Positions 21,392 through 30,716 of a stretch of DNA of 60,464 bases are shown piece by piece. The stretch spans positions 1-60,464 of the forward strand of contig JAFQBT010000096.1 of assembly GCA_017399625.1 (NCBI GenBank), read 5' to 3'. The stretch's first letter is position 1, and each line of letters begins with the position of its first letter. The translations under genes were made by a program, and so were the position numbers. Below the pieces are notes generated by a model, which was not told the origin of the DNA, made no database searches, and saw only the letters and a program-made list of their open reading frames with translations. The DNA is from Oscillospiraceae bacterium. Lineage in GTDB: Bacteria > Bacillota > Clostridia > Oscillospirales > Ruminococcaceae.

Positions 21392-24190
21392 ATGGTTGAA
21401 AATCTGTTCATCAACATAATTGAAATATCAATGACCTCCGCTGCCGCCATCGGAATCGTTCTTTTGTTTTCAAATCTTTTTGAAAACAAATTCCGCAAAA
21501 AATGGCGCTATTGGCTCTGGGTCTTTGTTGCCATATATCTCATAATCCCTTTTAAAATCAACCTTCCGGATGCTCCGATAAAAATGGAGCTTCCGAAACA
21601 TGAAATGATATTAACTAAAAAAGAAGAAGAAACCGTTCATCATGGGAACGTTTCTCCCGGCTTTTCCGAAGAAATTTCCGGCGAAAAAGACTTTGAGCAC
21701 GAGGAAATTTCTCCCGTTCCGGAAAAGGAACCCCAAAGCGGAAATCTGAGCACGGAAACAAATGAAAATGAGCACCCGGGCACCGAACCGGTAAAACTTG
21801 TTTATACCGTTGTTTATGTGGCGGCGGTTGCATGGGCAATCGGCGCAGGGCTTGTTTTCGGATGGAACGTTGCAATGTATCTCCGCTTCGTGAACCGTTC
21901 AAAACCCTGGAACAGAAAAGTCGGAAATCCGGAAGTCCTCGAACTTTTCGACTGCATTAAAGAAGAGATGGAAATCCCGGAAAAAGTCCGCCTTTATGAA
22001 AACCGCCTTATAAAAAGCCCGATGATGGTCGGCTTCAGAAATCCAAGGGTGCTCCTTCCTTCGGAAGCGCTTTTGCCGGAGGAATATGAATTTGTTCTCC
22101 GCCATGAGCTCACCCATTATAAGCGCGGCGACATCTGGTATAAATTCCTTCTTATGCTGGCGGCATCGGTCCATTGGTTCAACCCGATGGTTGGCACCAT
22201 GTGCCGCCATGCGGAAAACGATATCGAAATAACCTGCGACGAAGCGGTTGTAAGAGCAATGGAAGGGGACAGAAGGCAGGAATACTGCGCAACGATCCTC
22301 AACATTATGCGCAGAGGACAGAACAGCCCCCTTCTTCTTTCAACAAGTTTTTACGGCGGCGCAAAAACTCTTAAAAGGCGCTTTGCCGAAATCCTTCAGC
22401 CGAAGGAACACAGGGGAACTATCCTTTTTGTGATGGCTGCCCTTGTTGTTGTGATCTGCGGAACATTGGTTGCCTGCGGAACGGAGGAAACTTTTCCGGA
22501 AGAAGAACCTTCGCAGGAGGGCGCTGTTTCCGAAGCAACTCCGGAGGAGATCATTATAAAGGCAGACCGGATTATCCAGTTCGCTTTCACGGAAATGACC
22601 TATCACGAAACCGGATATTATACAACGATTCTTTCCGATAAGGTTCAGGATTACATAAAAGCCCTTGTTGAAGGCAAAAAGAAATATTTTGAAGAAGAAA
22701 ACATCGAAATAAAGGAAACAACCTATTCCGTAAATTCCGAAGTTCTTTATAACGCAGACCTCGGCGAAAAAACCGAGATTCTCTATATTGTTACGGAAAA
22801 ATACGAATGGTTCGTTCCGGGAAAAACCTCCGGCGAAAGCAAAACGGATAAATACCACGCGAAGCTCACCTATGATACAAAAACCGGAAAATTCATCGGA
22901 TTCATCATCTATGGAGTAACGTGGATGGACGACGAAAGCTATAACGTATCCATGCCGGAAGAAGATGACCCGAGACCGGTTGTTGAAGGTCCGGATGTGG
23001 AAGGAAAATTCCCCTTCATCGCCGAGGCAAACTGGGACAGATGGGTGACCTATGACGGAAAACCGGACACCGTTATGCCGACGCAGCCCATTTCCTCCGT
23101 TCTCGAATGTGAGGAAGTTCTTGAAAATCTCGGCGAAGCATATCCCGATATCACCGACTGGGAAATCGTCTATGAGGACTGCTATTACGAACTCACCAAC
23201 TGCTACGATCCCTATTCTTACAGCTTTCGTGATATTTACATGCCGGAACGCTTTGCGGTTCTCAAAACCGAACAGGGAAAAGGTTTTGACCGTATTTTCA
23301 TAAGCACCCACGAAGATTATGTGGTGCTGGGCGGAGAAAACGGTTACTATCCCCAAAGGGATTTCCAGTGCTCCTGCTATGCAGCGCTTGAATCGGAAGT
23401 TCAGGTCGGAGATATGAGCGGCGCGGAACATTATCAGACCGAATACACGGTAACAAGAGGTCTCTGGTTCCCGGAAGAGCAGAAAATGCTCTATTTCGAA
23501 ACAAACTGGAACAAAGTTTATCCGATATACGAAGTTACAAAGCCCCTTTGCCTGACTTCCTTCGGATATCTCGGAAAATGGACCTATGGCGTTGACGGAA
23601 ACACCGTTGTTCCCCTTACGGAAGAAAGAAAGGATGACCTTTATTTCTATGTAAGCGAAAACGGCGGCGGACATAAGGAAGAAATCGCCGTATATTACTA
23701 TTTCGGCGATACAAAAACCCTTAAGAAAATCGAAGATTCCGACGCGAATACGGAATACAGCTATCCCCAGGTATGGTTCCTGGATTCCGAAACAATGCTT
23801 ATCGATACGGACGCAAGCCTTAACTTCTATGACGTTTCCGCCGGAGCTGATCCGACGGTCTGCGTTAAAAAAATCGGCGGAACCGATGGAGTGAAAACCT
23901 ATAACTTCATCCGCGAGGATAAAACCGTAAGCGGAAGATACCTCTGGGTCTATACCAGTTCCGAAACCAATGAATTCAGAATGTGCACCTTCGATAAAGA
24001 AGGCAGCGTTCTTTCCGATTTCGGACTCGGCCTTTCCGCGGACGGAACCATCGGAAGCGCCAACTATCACGACGGTCTTGTCTATTTCAGCTATCACGTT
24101 TATCACAACGGCAGAAAACTTTCTTCCGAAAATTACGCCGTTGACGCAAGACCCGACCACGACCATATTTTGCAGGCAGACGCCTGGTAA
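21392..24190 (+). CDS. M56 (BlaR1-like) membrane protease with a large extracellular region (M56-2)
   Basis: 932 residues. Transmembrane helices lie near 10-28, 36-52 and 135-155. The zinc-protease motif 'RHELTHYKRGD' puts HELTH at 238-242, and 'IEITCDEAVV' follows. The last helix (about 342-360) ends in 'GTLVACGTEE', which looks like a lipobox with Cys at 362. Outside are a domain at 380-530 and a beta-rich, possibly propeller-like region (about 550-932). No penicillin-binding motifs are present. The RBS is AAAGGAGG. It presumably senses an external signal and inactivates BlaI-2. Confidence 0.85.
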   Translation: MVENLFINIIEISMTSAAAIGIVLLFSNLFENKFRKKWRYWLWVFVAIYLIIPFKINLPDAPIKMELPKHEMILTKKEEETVHHGNVSPGFSEEISGEKDFEHEEISPVPEKEPQSGNLSTETNENEHPGTEPVKLVYTVVYVAAVAWAIGAGLVFGWNVAMYLRFVNRSKPWNRKVGNPEVLELFDCIKEEMEIPEKVRLYENRLIKSPMMVGFRNPRVLLPSEALLPEEYEFVLRHELTHYKRGDIWYKFLLMLAASVHWFNPMVGTMCRHAENDIEITCDEAVVRAMEGDRRQEYCATILNIMRRGQNSPLLLSTSFYGGAKTLKRRFAEILQPKEHRGTILFVMAALVVVICGTLVACGTEETFPEEEPSQEGAVSEATPEEIIIKADRIIQFAFTEMTYHETGYYTTILSDKVQDYIKALVEGKKKYFEEENIEIKETTYSVNSEVLYNADLGEKTEILYIVTEKYEWFVPGKTSGESKTDKYHAKLTYDTKTGKFIGFIIYGVTWMDDESYNVSMPEEDDPRPVVEGPDVEGKFPFIAEANWDRWVTYDGKPDTVMPTQPISSVLECEEVLENLGEAYPDITDWEIVYEDCYYELTNCYDPYSYSFRDIYMPERFAVLKTEQGKGFDRIFISTHEDYVVLGGENGYYPQRDFQCSCYAALESEVQVGDMSGAEHYQTEYTVTRGLWFPEEQKMLYFETNWNKVYPIYEVTKPLCLTSFGYLGKWTYGVDGNTVVPLTEERKDDLYFYVSENGGGHKEEIAVYYYFGDTKTLKKIEDSDANTEYSYPQVWFLDSETMLIDTDASLNFYDVSAGADPTVCVKKIGGTDGVKTYNFIREDKTVSGRYLWVYTSSETNEFRMCTFDKEGSVLSDFGLGLSADGTIGSANYHDGLVYFSYHVYHNGRKLSSENYAVDARPDHDHILQADAW

Positions 24191-24218
24191 CGGATATTGA
24201 AAATCAATAAAAACGGAG

Positions 24219-24248
24219 CCGAAAGGGCGGATTTTCCGCACCTTTTGG
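24219..24248 (+). terminator. Hairpin between M56-2 and the second lipoprotein series
   Basis: CCGAAAGGGCGGA folds with TCCGCACCTTTTGG (one G-U, one bulge). The tail is only TTTC, so this may be a weak terminator, a processing site or an attenuator. The rest of the 97-base gap shows no clear promoter. Confidence 0.5.
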
Positions 24249-24287
24249 TTTCTGCACCCATTTTTCGGAAAGCGGAGGCGAAAAAAC

Positions 24288-25451
24288 TTGAAAAAACTTA
24301 TCGCGGTTATAATTCTTATGGCGGTTCTTTCCGCAGCATTTGTTTCCTGCGGCTGGAATATTGAAATAAGAGAGCCGGAGGAAACCCCGGAAAAGGAACC
24401 TTCGCTTTCCGAAGAAGAGGAAAACACCGAAGAGGAAAAAACCGAACCCGCCCTCCTCGGGGATTATATTCCCCTTGGAACCATGGACGAAACAAGTTTT
24501 GATTTCCTCGAATTTGAGGACAGAATAATCGCCTATACCGTCGGCGGGGATATCAATGCGTTCGATATCGGAACCGGCGAAATGATTTATAGTTTTTATC
24601 TCGGCGACGTAAACGAAAACAAAGCGTTTGAATTTATAAAAACCGATGAAAAGAAAGGCTTTGATTACCGGGTTATCTGGGACGACAGAATTATTTATCT
24701 TTCGAGCAAAGATCCGGGCGCAAAGGAAGAGATCCTTCTTCCGGAACAGATTGCCGGAACAAAAATGGGATATGCTTCCTATTCTGAGCGCGGTGAAAAG
24801 ATAATCTGGCAGTGCGAAGAAGGCGTCCGCATGATGGATATGAAAACCGGCGAAGAAAGCCTTATCCTTGATAACGCAATAATCGATGAAAAGGTAAGAC
24901 CTATTGCGGAAGCTGCAATGGAAGGAATGTGGGTATCGGATACCGGAGAAAAATGCGCCTTTGAAAATCCGCGCTTTATCTGCGGCGGAAGAAAAATCGC
25001 GGTAACGGCTGTTACCTGGGATGCGGTATATTGGATGCTTGCGCTTTATGATATCGAAAGCGGCGAATTTGAATGGGTTTATTCTTTCAACGAAATGGTG
25101 CTTGCGGAATATCCCATTTCCGATAAATACGTTTCCATCGGCAAAAAATGGATAAACGCGGAAACCGGAAATTATAAGAATTTTGAGATGGAGGATTATT
25201 CCCTCCGATCCTTCGACGGAATTGAATTTATAAAGATTGTATGGGAAGATTTTGAGGGAACCGGAATGCAGGTTTTCACCGGAGATTTTGAAACGATTGA
25301 AGAAGGCGGAAGAAAAATCGCCGGAATTTCAAGAGAAAGCGCAAAAGGACATGTTGATTCGGTCACGGAAAATTATATTGTTATAAGAGTTTTTGAAGAA
25401 GAAAGCGAAGGCGGCTTCAGCAGAAGCCACTATATCATAAAATACAGATAA
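24288..25451 (+). CDS. Lipoprotein, propeller-like
   Basis: 387 residues from TTG 24288, 9 bases after GCGGAGG. The signal peptide ends 'AAFVSC', an unusual lipobox with Phe at -3. The body shows repeated blade-like strands such as 'IIAYTVGGDINAFDIGTGEM', 'GVRMMDMKTGEE' and 'YWMLALYDIESGEF', suggesting a WD40/PQQ-like propeller. It starts a run of seven lipoprotein genes and an Xre gene with gaps of 2-26 bases. Confidence 0.7.
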   Translation: MKKLIAVIILMAVLSAAFVSCGWNIEIREPEETPEKEPSLSEEEENTEEEKTEPALLGDYIPLGTMDETSFDFLEFEDRIIAYTVGGDINAFDIGTGEMIYSFYLGDVNENKAFEFIKTDEKKGFDYRVIWDDRIIYLSSKDPGAKEEILLPEQIAGTKMGYASYSERGEKIIWQCEEGVRMMDMKTGEESLILDNAIIDEKVRPIAEAAMEGMWVSDTGEKCAFENPRFICGGRKIAVTAVTWDAVYWMLALYDIESGEFEWVYSFNEMVLAEYPISDKYVSIGKKWINAETGNYKNFEMEDYSLRSFDGIEFIKIVWEDFEGTGMQVFTGDFETIEEGGRKIAGISRESAKGHVDSVTENYIVIRVFEEESEGGFSRSHYIIKYR

Positions 25452-25467
25452 CGGAGGTTCCGGGAAA

Positions 25468-27003
25468 ATGAAAAAATTAATCTGCCTCGTGCTCATTTTT
25501 ACTCTGATGCTCACCGCGTGCTCAAAATGGGAAATCGAGATTGTTGACCCGACGAAACCCGTCGAAGGCGAAAGTGAACTTATCGTTCCGGAAAATGAAA
25601 AAGAAGAAAAACCGATTCTTTCCGAAAACGACAAAATTCAGGAGAATAACGGTATTCAGGAAAATGACGAACCATCCGTTTATGAATATGCAATAATGAA
25701 AATATACGAAAGCGAAGAAATTTCCCAGAAAGATTTCGTGGAGCTTTCTGAAAGCGAAAAAGAAGAACTGATATCTGCCCTGAACGCTGAAAGCTGGACG
25801 GATGTTCCGGAAGACTGGGAAGCAGATGAAGCCCTTTCCGGACCGGTTAATCTTATACAGACGATTGCAAGAGATAATATGTATATCAGTTCCGACGGAG
25901 AGAAAACTCTCATAACCATAGAGTGGGGAAGAGATGAGAAAAAACAGAAGTTCTACCATGCTCCGAAGGAAGTGGCACAGAATATGGAAAACCTCCGCAA
26001 AGAGGTGCAGGCGCAGGTGCTTTCGGAAGCAGAAGAACCTGAAATTGAGGAATTCAGCAGACTTCTGGTTTACGGCAGCGATGATTATAATATCACGCAT
26101 GCTTTTTCGAATGAAGAGCTTTCGGAATGGCTTTCTGTTTTAAATCCGGAGGAATGGAAAGAAAATTCCGATGAAAAAGAAGGCGGAAGCCTTAATAAAG
26201 CTATAATGCTTTCAAGAAGCGGCAGAGGTGCTTTATACATCGGAACCGATCAGTACGGTGACGAAATTGCGCTTTTCAAGTGGGGAAGAATGGGCAATCT
26301 TACAAAAAGCTATATCATGCCGGAGGGAACTTTTTCCGCCGCAAAGGCTTTTGAAAAAAGAATGATCCGGGAAAACCCCAATATTTTCACCTATCCGGAA
26401 TGCCTTTATGATATGTCCGCAAATGCTTTCCTTAACAGGGAAAACGATGATTATATCCTCTATCTTGCGGATTTTCTCAACTGCATGAGATGGAATGCGC
26501 TGGTTGCGGAAACCGGAAAGGAATACAGCGGATTTTCTTCTCCTTCCGAACTTGACGGAAGAGTTATGTTCAACCAGTTCATGTTCGTTTTCGATAAGGG
26601 CTTTACCGAAAACGGAAGCCTTACCCAGGACGCATGGTACAGCTATGCCGACGAAAGATATCACATTCCCATGGCGGATATCCACACCGTCCTCGGAAAA
26701 TATTTTGCGGATTATTCATTTGAATTTGAAGACCACATCAACTATGAGGAAGAATACGATTCCGTGGTAATTCTGCAGGGATACCCGGTAAGCAGCTTCC
26801 GCGGAGAAACCGAGGTTGTTTCCGTAACCGATAATGGCGACGGAACGCTCACCGCAGTTCTTGAATCAAGGCTTTATCACCTTGATGAAAGCGATAACAT
26901 GGTGCTTTCCGAAAATCCGGAGGAAAGAAGCACAATCGTTTTCCGTCCGGGAGATTTCAGATGCCTTATCCTGAGCCATAAAATCGAAAGTATTGGTGAT
27001 TAA
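25468..27003 (+). CDS. Lipoprotein of the 'LTACSKWEIEIVDP' series (tandem repeat domain)
   Basis: 511 residues. The signal peptide 'MKKLICLVLIFTLMLTACSK' and the first mature residues 'WEIEIVDP' recur with few changes in the next five genes. Two tandem copies of a 110-residue domain follow (about 70-180 and 190-300), each with 'L.ALNAESW' or 'LSVLNPEEW' and 'WGR' segments ('ITIEWGRDEKKQKFYHAP', 'ALFKWGRMGNLTKSYIMP'). The C-terminal 200 residues are a separate alpha/beta domain. No known enzyme motif is present. The RBS is GGAGG. It is separated by 2 bases from the next gene. Confidence 0.75.
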   Translation: MKKLICLVLIFTLMLTACSKWEIEIVDPTKPVEGESELIVPENEKEEKPILSENDKIQENNGIQENDEPSVYEYAIMKIYESEEISQKDFVELSESEKEELISALNAESWTDVPEDWEADEALSGPVNLIQTIARDNMYISSDGEKTLITIEWGRDEKKQKFYHAPKEVAQNMENLRKEVQAQVLSEAEEPEIEEFSRLLVYGSDDYNITHAFSNEELSEWLSVLNPEEWKENSDEKEGGSLNKAIMLSRSGRGALYIGTDQYGDEIALFKWGRMGNLTKSYIMPEGTFSAAKAFEKRMIRENPNIFTYPECLYDMSANAFLNRENDDYILYLADFLNCMRWNALVAETGKEYSGFSSPSELDGRVMFNQFMFVFDKGFTENGSLTQDAWYSYADERYHIPMADIHTVLGKYFADYSFEFEDHINYEEEYDSVVILQGYPVSSFRGETEVVSVTDNGDGTLTAVLESRLYHLDESDNMVLSENPEERSTIVFRPGDFRCLILSHKIESIGD

Positions 27004-27005
27004 AA

Positions 27006-28784
27006 ATGAAAAAATTTATCTGCCTCGTGCTCATTTTTACTCTGATGCTCACTGCGTGCTCAAACAGGAACGTTGAAATTGTTGACCCCACAAAGCCGGG
27101 TGAAAGCGAAAGCGAAATTGCTGCTCCGGAAGAGGAAAAAACGGACGAATCTCACATGGAAATGGTAAAAGAAATAGAAAAAGCTTTTTCACCCGATTAT
27201 TTGTTTTATGATGAAACGGAATTTGAGGAATTGGGGATAGAGGTTTCTGTAAATAATATTGAGATAAAGGATGAAAGAAACTGGACTGCGACGGTTAAGC
27301 TGAAAAGAGAAGAATTTGAGCTTTCGATAGATATTTCGGGAATACGCACGAGTTTTGAAGTGGAAGGAAACAAATGGTCGCATTATTATTGGGGAACTTT
27401 TATTTTTACCGGAAATGATACGATAGCTTTCTGCGGAAAAGAAAAGGTTCTTTTCTTTGATGAATGGAATCTTGAAGCAATGGATATTGATTTTGATTTT
27501 CCTGAAAAAGCTGAAAGTGAAACCTGGGTAAACGGAGCGGCTTTTGTTCCTGAAAACGAAGCTTATTATCTTTTCACATCCGAAATTTCGGAAAACGAAG
27601 CGGATATATATGCTGATGTATCAAAATATGATATGAACGGAAACTTCATCGAAGAGAAAAATACGATGTTTGTCGGTTCTGAAGAACTCAGGGGAGAATT
27701 TTATCCGCGCTTTATGGAAAAAGCAGTGCTGTTTGAATTGGAAGGACGGGATTTTGTAAATACCGGAAATAATTTCTGCGGAATCGGAAACGAAAAAACA
27801 TATGGCGCTTCAAAAGATACCGAAGCGGAAAATGATTACAGATGTCTGGAAATCTATACATATTACAGCGAAGATTATGGAATAGATTATTTTGACGGAA
27901 ACAAAATGGTGTTTCTTTATTCCTGTGGAAATCTTCTCCGGTATTTTGCGTTTGTTGAAGACAATTTAAGCGTTATTTATAACGAGGAGGATGAAATAAG
28001 CCTTTTTGGAGCGGACGATAAATATGTGTATTACAGCGACCATTTTGCAATGAGTCTTGAGCTTGATTTTGCGGACGAAACACATAAGCTGAACTATAAT
28101 CCCACGGATAAACATACCGAAGGCGGAGTGTTCGGAACAAAAAGTTCCGACGGAAAATATTCTATCTGCGGTTTTGGAGAAACAAGCGGAGGAGATGCTG
28201 TAGACTGGCATGTGGCAATCCGCAACAATGAAACCGGAAAATATGTTTACATCGGAAGAAGAGGCGGAATTTGGGGCGGAACCGGCGGAGACGGCTTTTT
28301 CAAAAACAACGATTTTTACAGTTGGACATACCATGAGCTGACGATTCTTGACCCCGAAACAGGGAATGTGAAATTTGATCTCGGAAAAAATTTCAGCCTT
28401 GGATATGACGAAAAAACGGAAAGCGAAAGAGGAATTCTGACCTTCCGCCGCGACCCGGAAGATTTCAGCTTTATTGTGGTTTATTATGAATATAAAAACG
28501 GTTATGAAAGTATTGAGACAGAAGACGAAAAATTCGGCTGGCATGAGGAGCTGAGTTTTAATTATAAAATAGGTTTTCTTGATTCGGAAGGTAACCTTAT
28601 TGAATCCTGTGATACGGGAATACCTGTTTGGAAAAATTCGATTTTTGGACTTCACAGTGTGGATATGAATTATTCCGCAGATAAATTGACTCTTACAGTA
28701 AAAAGCGTTGGAAAAGGTGAAAGTGGTTTTGTCGGAGTTTTTGATATGAATACAAAAGAATTTGAAATTTCTCCGCTTAAGTAA
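27006..28784 (+). CDS. Lipoprotein of the same series (propeller-like, copy 1)
   Basis: 592 residues with signal peptide 'MKKFICLVLIFTLMLTACSN'. The mature part is homologous to those at 30717 and 32501. Shared landmarks are 'FGGxxGG'-like glycine patches ('RRGGIWGGTGGDGFFKNND', about residues 420-440), 'LTFRRDPEDFSFIVVYYE', 'GFLDSEGNLIES' and a final 'GVFDMNTKEFEI'. The blade-like repeats suggest a seven- or eight-bladed propeller. The local third-codon-position GC looks lower than in the neighbouring genes, which might mean a separate history. Function unknown. Confidence 0.75.
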   Translation: MKKFICLVLIFTLMLTACSNRNVEIVDPTKPGESESEIAAPEEEKTDESHMEMVKEIEKAFSPDYLFYDETEFEELGIEVSVNNIEIKDERNWTATVKLKREEFELSIDISGIRTSFEVEGNKWSHYYWGTFIFTGNDTIAFCGKEKVLFFDEWNLEAMDIDFDFPEKAESETWVNGAAFVPENEAYYLFTSEISENEADIYADVSKYDMNGNFIEEKNTMFVGSEELRGEFYPRFMEKAVLFELEGRDFVNTGNNFCGIGNEKTYGASKDTEAENDYRCLEIYTYYSEDYGIDYFDGNKMVFLYSCGNLLRYFAFVEDNLSVIYNEEDEISLFGADDKYVYYSDHFAMSLELDFADETHKLNYNPTDKHTEGGVFGTKSSDGKYSICGFGETSGGDAVDWHVAIRNNETGKYVYIGRRGGIWGGTGGDGFFKNNDFYSWTYHELTILDPETGNVKFDLGKNFSLGYDEKTESERGILTFRRDPEDFSFIVVYYEYKNGYESIETEDEKFGWHEELSFNYKIGFLDSEGNLIESCDTGIPVWKNSIFGLHSVDMNYSADKLTLTVKSVGKGESGFVGVFDMNTKEFEISPLK

Positions 28785-28799
28785 AAAGGAAGTGACAAA

Positions 28800-30710
28800 A
28801 TGAAAAAAATTATCTGCCTCGTGCTCATTTTTGTGCTCATGCTCACGGCGTGCTCAAAATGGGAAATCGAGATTGTTGACCCGGAGGAAAGCGGCGAAAA
28901 TCTTTCCGATATCTTAAGCGAACCTCCGGCGGAAGAGGAATTTATCGAGCTTCCCTATGTTACGGATGATATGCTGAGCATCGATGCAACGGGACTTCTC
29001 CGTTACAAAATTCTTTATTATAACCCCTTCGAAAACGCGGAGCCGGATGATTCCGAACCGGTTTATTGGTCGAACGGTTATCCGATGATTTATATTTATG
29101 AACCCTATCAGTGCAAATACGAGGTTTTTGAATACCGCGCGGAAAATGCCGAAGCAACCCTTAACCGGCTTGTTTCCGAAACGGTGAACCGCCTCAACAG
29201 CTCTGTTGAAAAGGAAAGCTTCAAAGTTTCCGTAAGCGTCCATAAAACCATGGCTGTTGTGGATTTTTACGATACCACAGATGCATTTTGGAATTTTCTT
29301 TCCGATGAAAAACAGCACGATGAGTTCCTTAATTCCATCGCCATGACAATTTCAAAAGCCGCCGGTTATGATCCCGGTTTTACCCTTGAGGGTGGAAAAC
29401 AGTTCAGAACCGATTTCATCGAGCTGGAAGATGACGGCTACGGCCGGTTTGAACCTGTTGAACTTTATGCGGAAATTTCCGGAGAGGAATATGCTGAGCT
29501 CCGCTCAACTTTCCCCTATGATGATTCCTGGAAAACAAAGGCTCCGGCGGAATATGGAGGGAAATTTTCCCTTTCATCCGCCTATGCGGATTCCGTAACT
29601 CTTCGCCCGGATGGAATGGATATCCTTCTTTTTGCCGCGGGAAGAACCGGAGCTTTCGGCTCTCCGGATGAAATCAAAGACAAAATAAAAGTTTCCGCCG
29701 CAACGGATATGCTCAGATGCATAGAATCCTTTCACGGTTATGATTACACCCCTGCTGCAAAGGCCATAAGCGATGCGGTAAAGGACGATTTTATGCCGAA
29801 GGAATGGGTCGAGGAATTTACAAAAGACCTTTTCGGACCGGAAGCAAAGGTCAACCATATTTCCGCAAATCATTATACCTATCATGCCGAAACCGGAGTT
29901 TACACTCCTTATCATATGGGCGGCTGGGCGGATTTTGTCCCATATATTTTCTCCGTGACGGAAACCTCCGAAGGCTATGAAGCGGAAGTTGCATATATCT
30001 ATATAGGAATGGGCGGCTATGGGGCTGAAGCCGGAGCATGGCACGAGGATTTCAACTATGATTATAAATATCTCGAAGATGACCCTGTGGCGATGGATTT
30101 CATCGAAAACCGCCTCCCGAGATATAAAGTCAATTTTAAAAAGACCGCTGAGGGCGAGCTTTATATCGCTTCTTCCGAAAGGCTTCCGCTTAATATGGAA
30201 GCGGAATATTTCGCAGTAATGCAGAAATATATTGCGCCGATTCATTATCTTGCGGTGGGAGAACCCTGGACCGATTTTGACAAAGTTCCGGCGGAATACC
30301 TTCTTGCGGCGGGATATTCATGGGCTTATGATTATTATCCCAACGCCGGATATCTCAACGAATATTATGGAACAGAAAGCACAATGCCGGAAAATCCGGA
30401 AGACTGGGAATTTGAAAGATTCACAATGGTTTATACGGAAGTTCCGGTTGAAAAACTCCGGGCTCTTGATTATTATGATTCCGAAAAAGAAAATTACGTT
30501 CTGCCGGAAAACTTCTGCTTCGGAAAAGAAAAATATCCGGTTGTGACCTATGTTTATGAACTTGACGACACAATTTCGATTTTCTATGACATTGTTGACG
30601 CCGAAGGAAACATCCTTGGAAGCCGGGAACTTATGGTGAAAATTATTGAGGATAAAATAGATGACTGGGGAAGCCGCTGGGAATATCTCGGCTGTTGGGA
30701 AAGAGAGTGA
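28800..30710 (+). CDS. Lipoprotein of the same series (unrelated cargo domain)
   Basis: 636 residues. The signal peptide 'MKKIICLVLIFVLMLTACSK' and 'WEIEIVDPEES' are shared with the series, but the mature part differs from the propeller copies. An N-terminal alpha/beta domain (60-200) is followed by helical and beta segments including 'YTPYHMGGWADFVPYIFSV' and 'FTMVYTEVPVEKLRALDYY'. No catalytic motif is recognised. The upstream GGAAGTGACAAAATG block also recurs, so the conserved cassette reaches from the RBS to the start of the mature protein. Confidence 0.73.
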   Translation: MKKIICLVLIFVLMLTACSKWEIEIVDPEESGENLSDILSEPPAEEEFIELPYVTDDMLSIDATGLLRYKILYYNPFENAEPDDSEPVYWSNGYPMIYIYEPYQCKYEVFEYRAENAEATLNRLVSETVNRLNSSVEKESFKVSVSVHKTMAVVDFYDTTDAFWNFLSDEKQHDEFLNSIAMTISKAAGYDPGFTLEGGKQFRTDFIELEDDGYGRFEPVELYAEISGEEYAELRSTFPYDDSWKTKAPAEYGGKFSLSSAYADSVTLRPDGMDILLFAAGRTGAFGSPDEIKDKIKVSAATDMLRCIESFHGYDYTPAAKAISDAVKDDFMPKEWVEEFTKDLFGPEAKVNHISANHYTYHAETGVYTPYHMGGWADFVPYIFSVTETSEGYEAEVAYIYIGMGGYGAEAGAWHEDFNYDYKYLEDDPVAMDFIENRLPRYKVNFKKTAEGELYIASSERLPLNMEAEYFAVMQKYIAPIHYLAVGEPWTDFDKVPAEYLLAAGYSWAYDYYPNAGYLNEYYGTESTMPENPEDWEFERFTMVYTEVPVEKLRALDYYDSEKENYVLPENFCFGKEKYPVVTYVYELDDTISIFYDIVDAEGNILGSRELMVKIIEDKIDDWGSRWEYLGCWERE

Positions 30711-30716
30711 CGGAAA

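Noticed and set aside
12438-24190. A beta-lactam resistance locus (blaI/blaR1)
   Set aside because: There is no beta-lactamase or penicillin-binding sensor domain in either M56 protein, so resistance is not supported although the regulators belong to that family.
22340-24427. Long open frame (695 codons) on the minus strand
   Set aside because: A shadow of M56-2 and the next lipoprotein; it crosses a gene boundary and has no recognisable domain.
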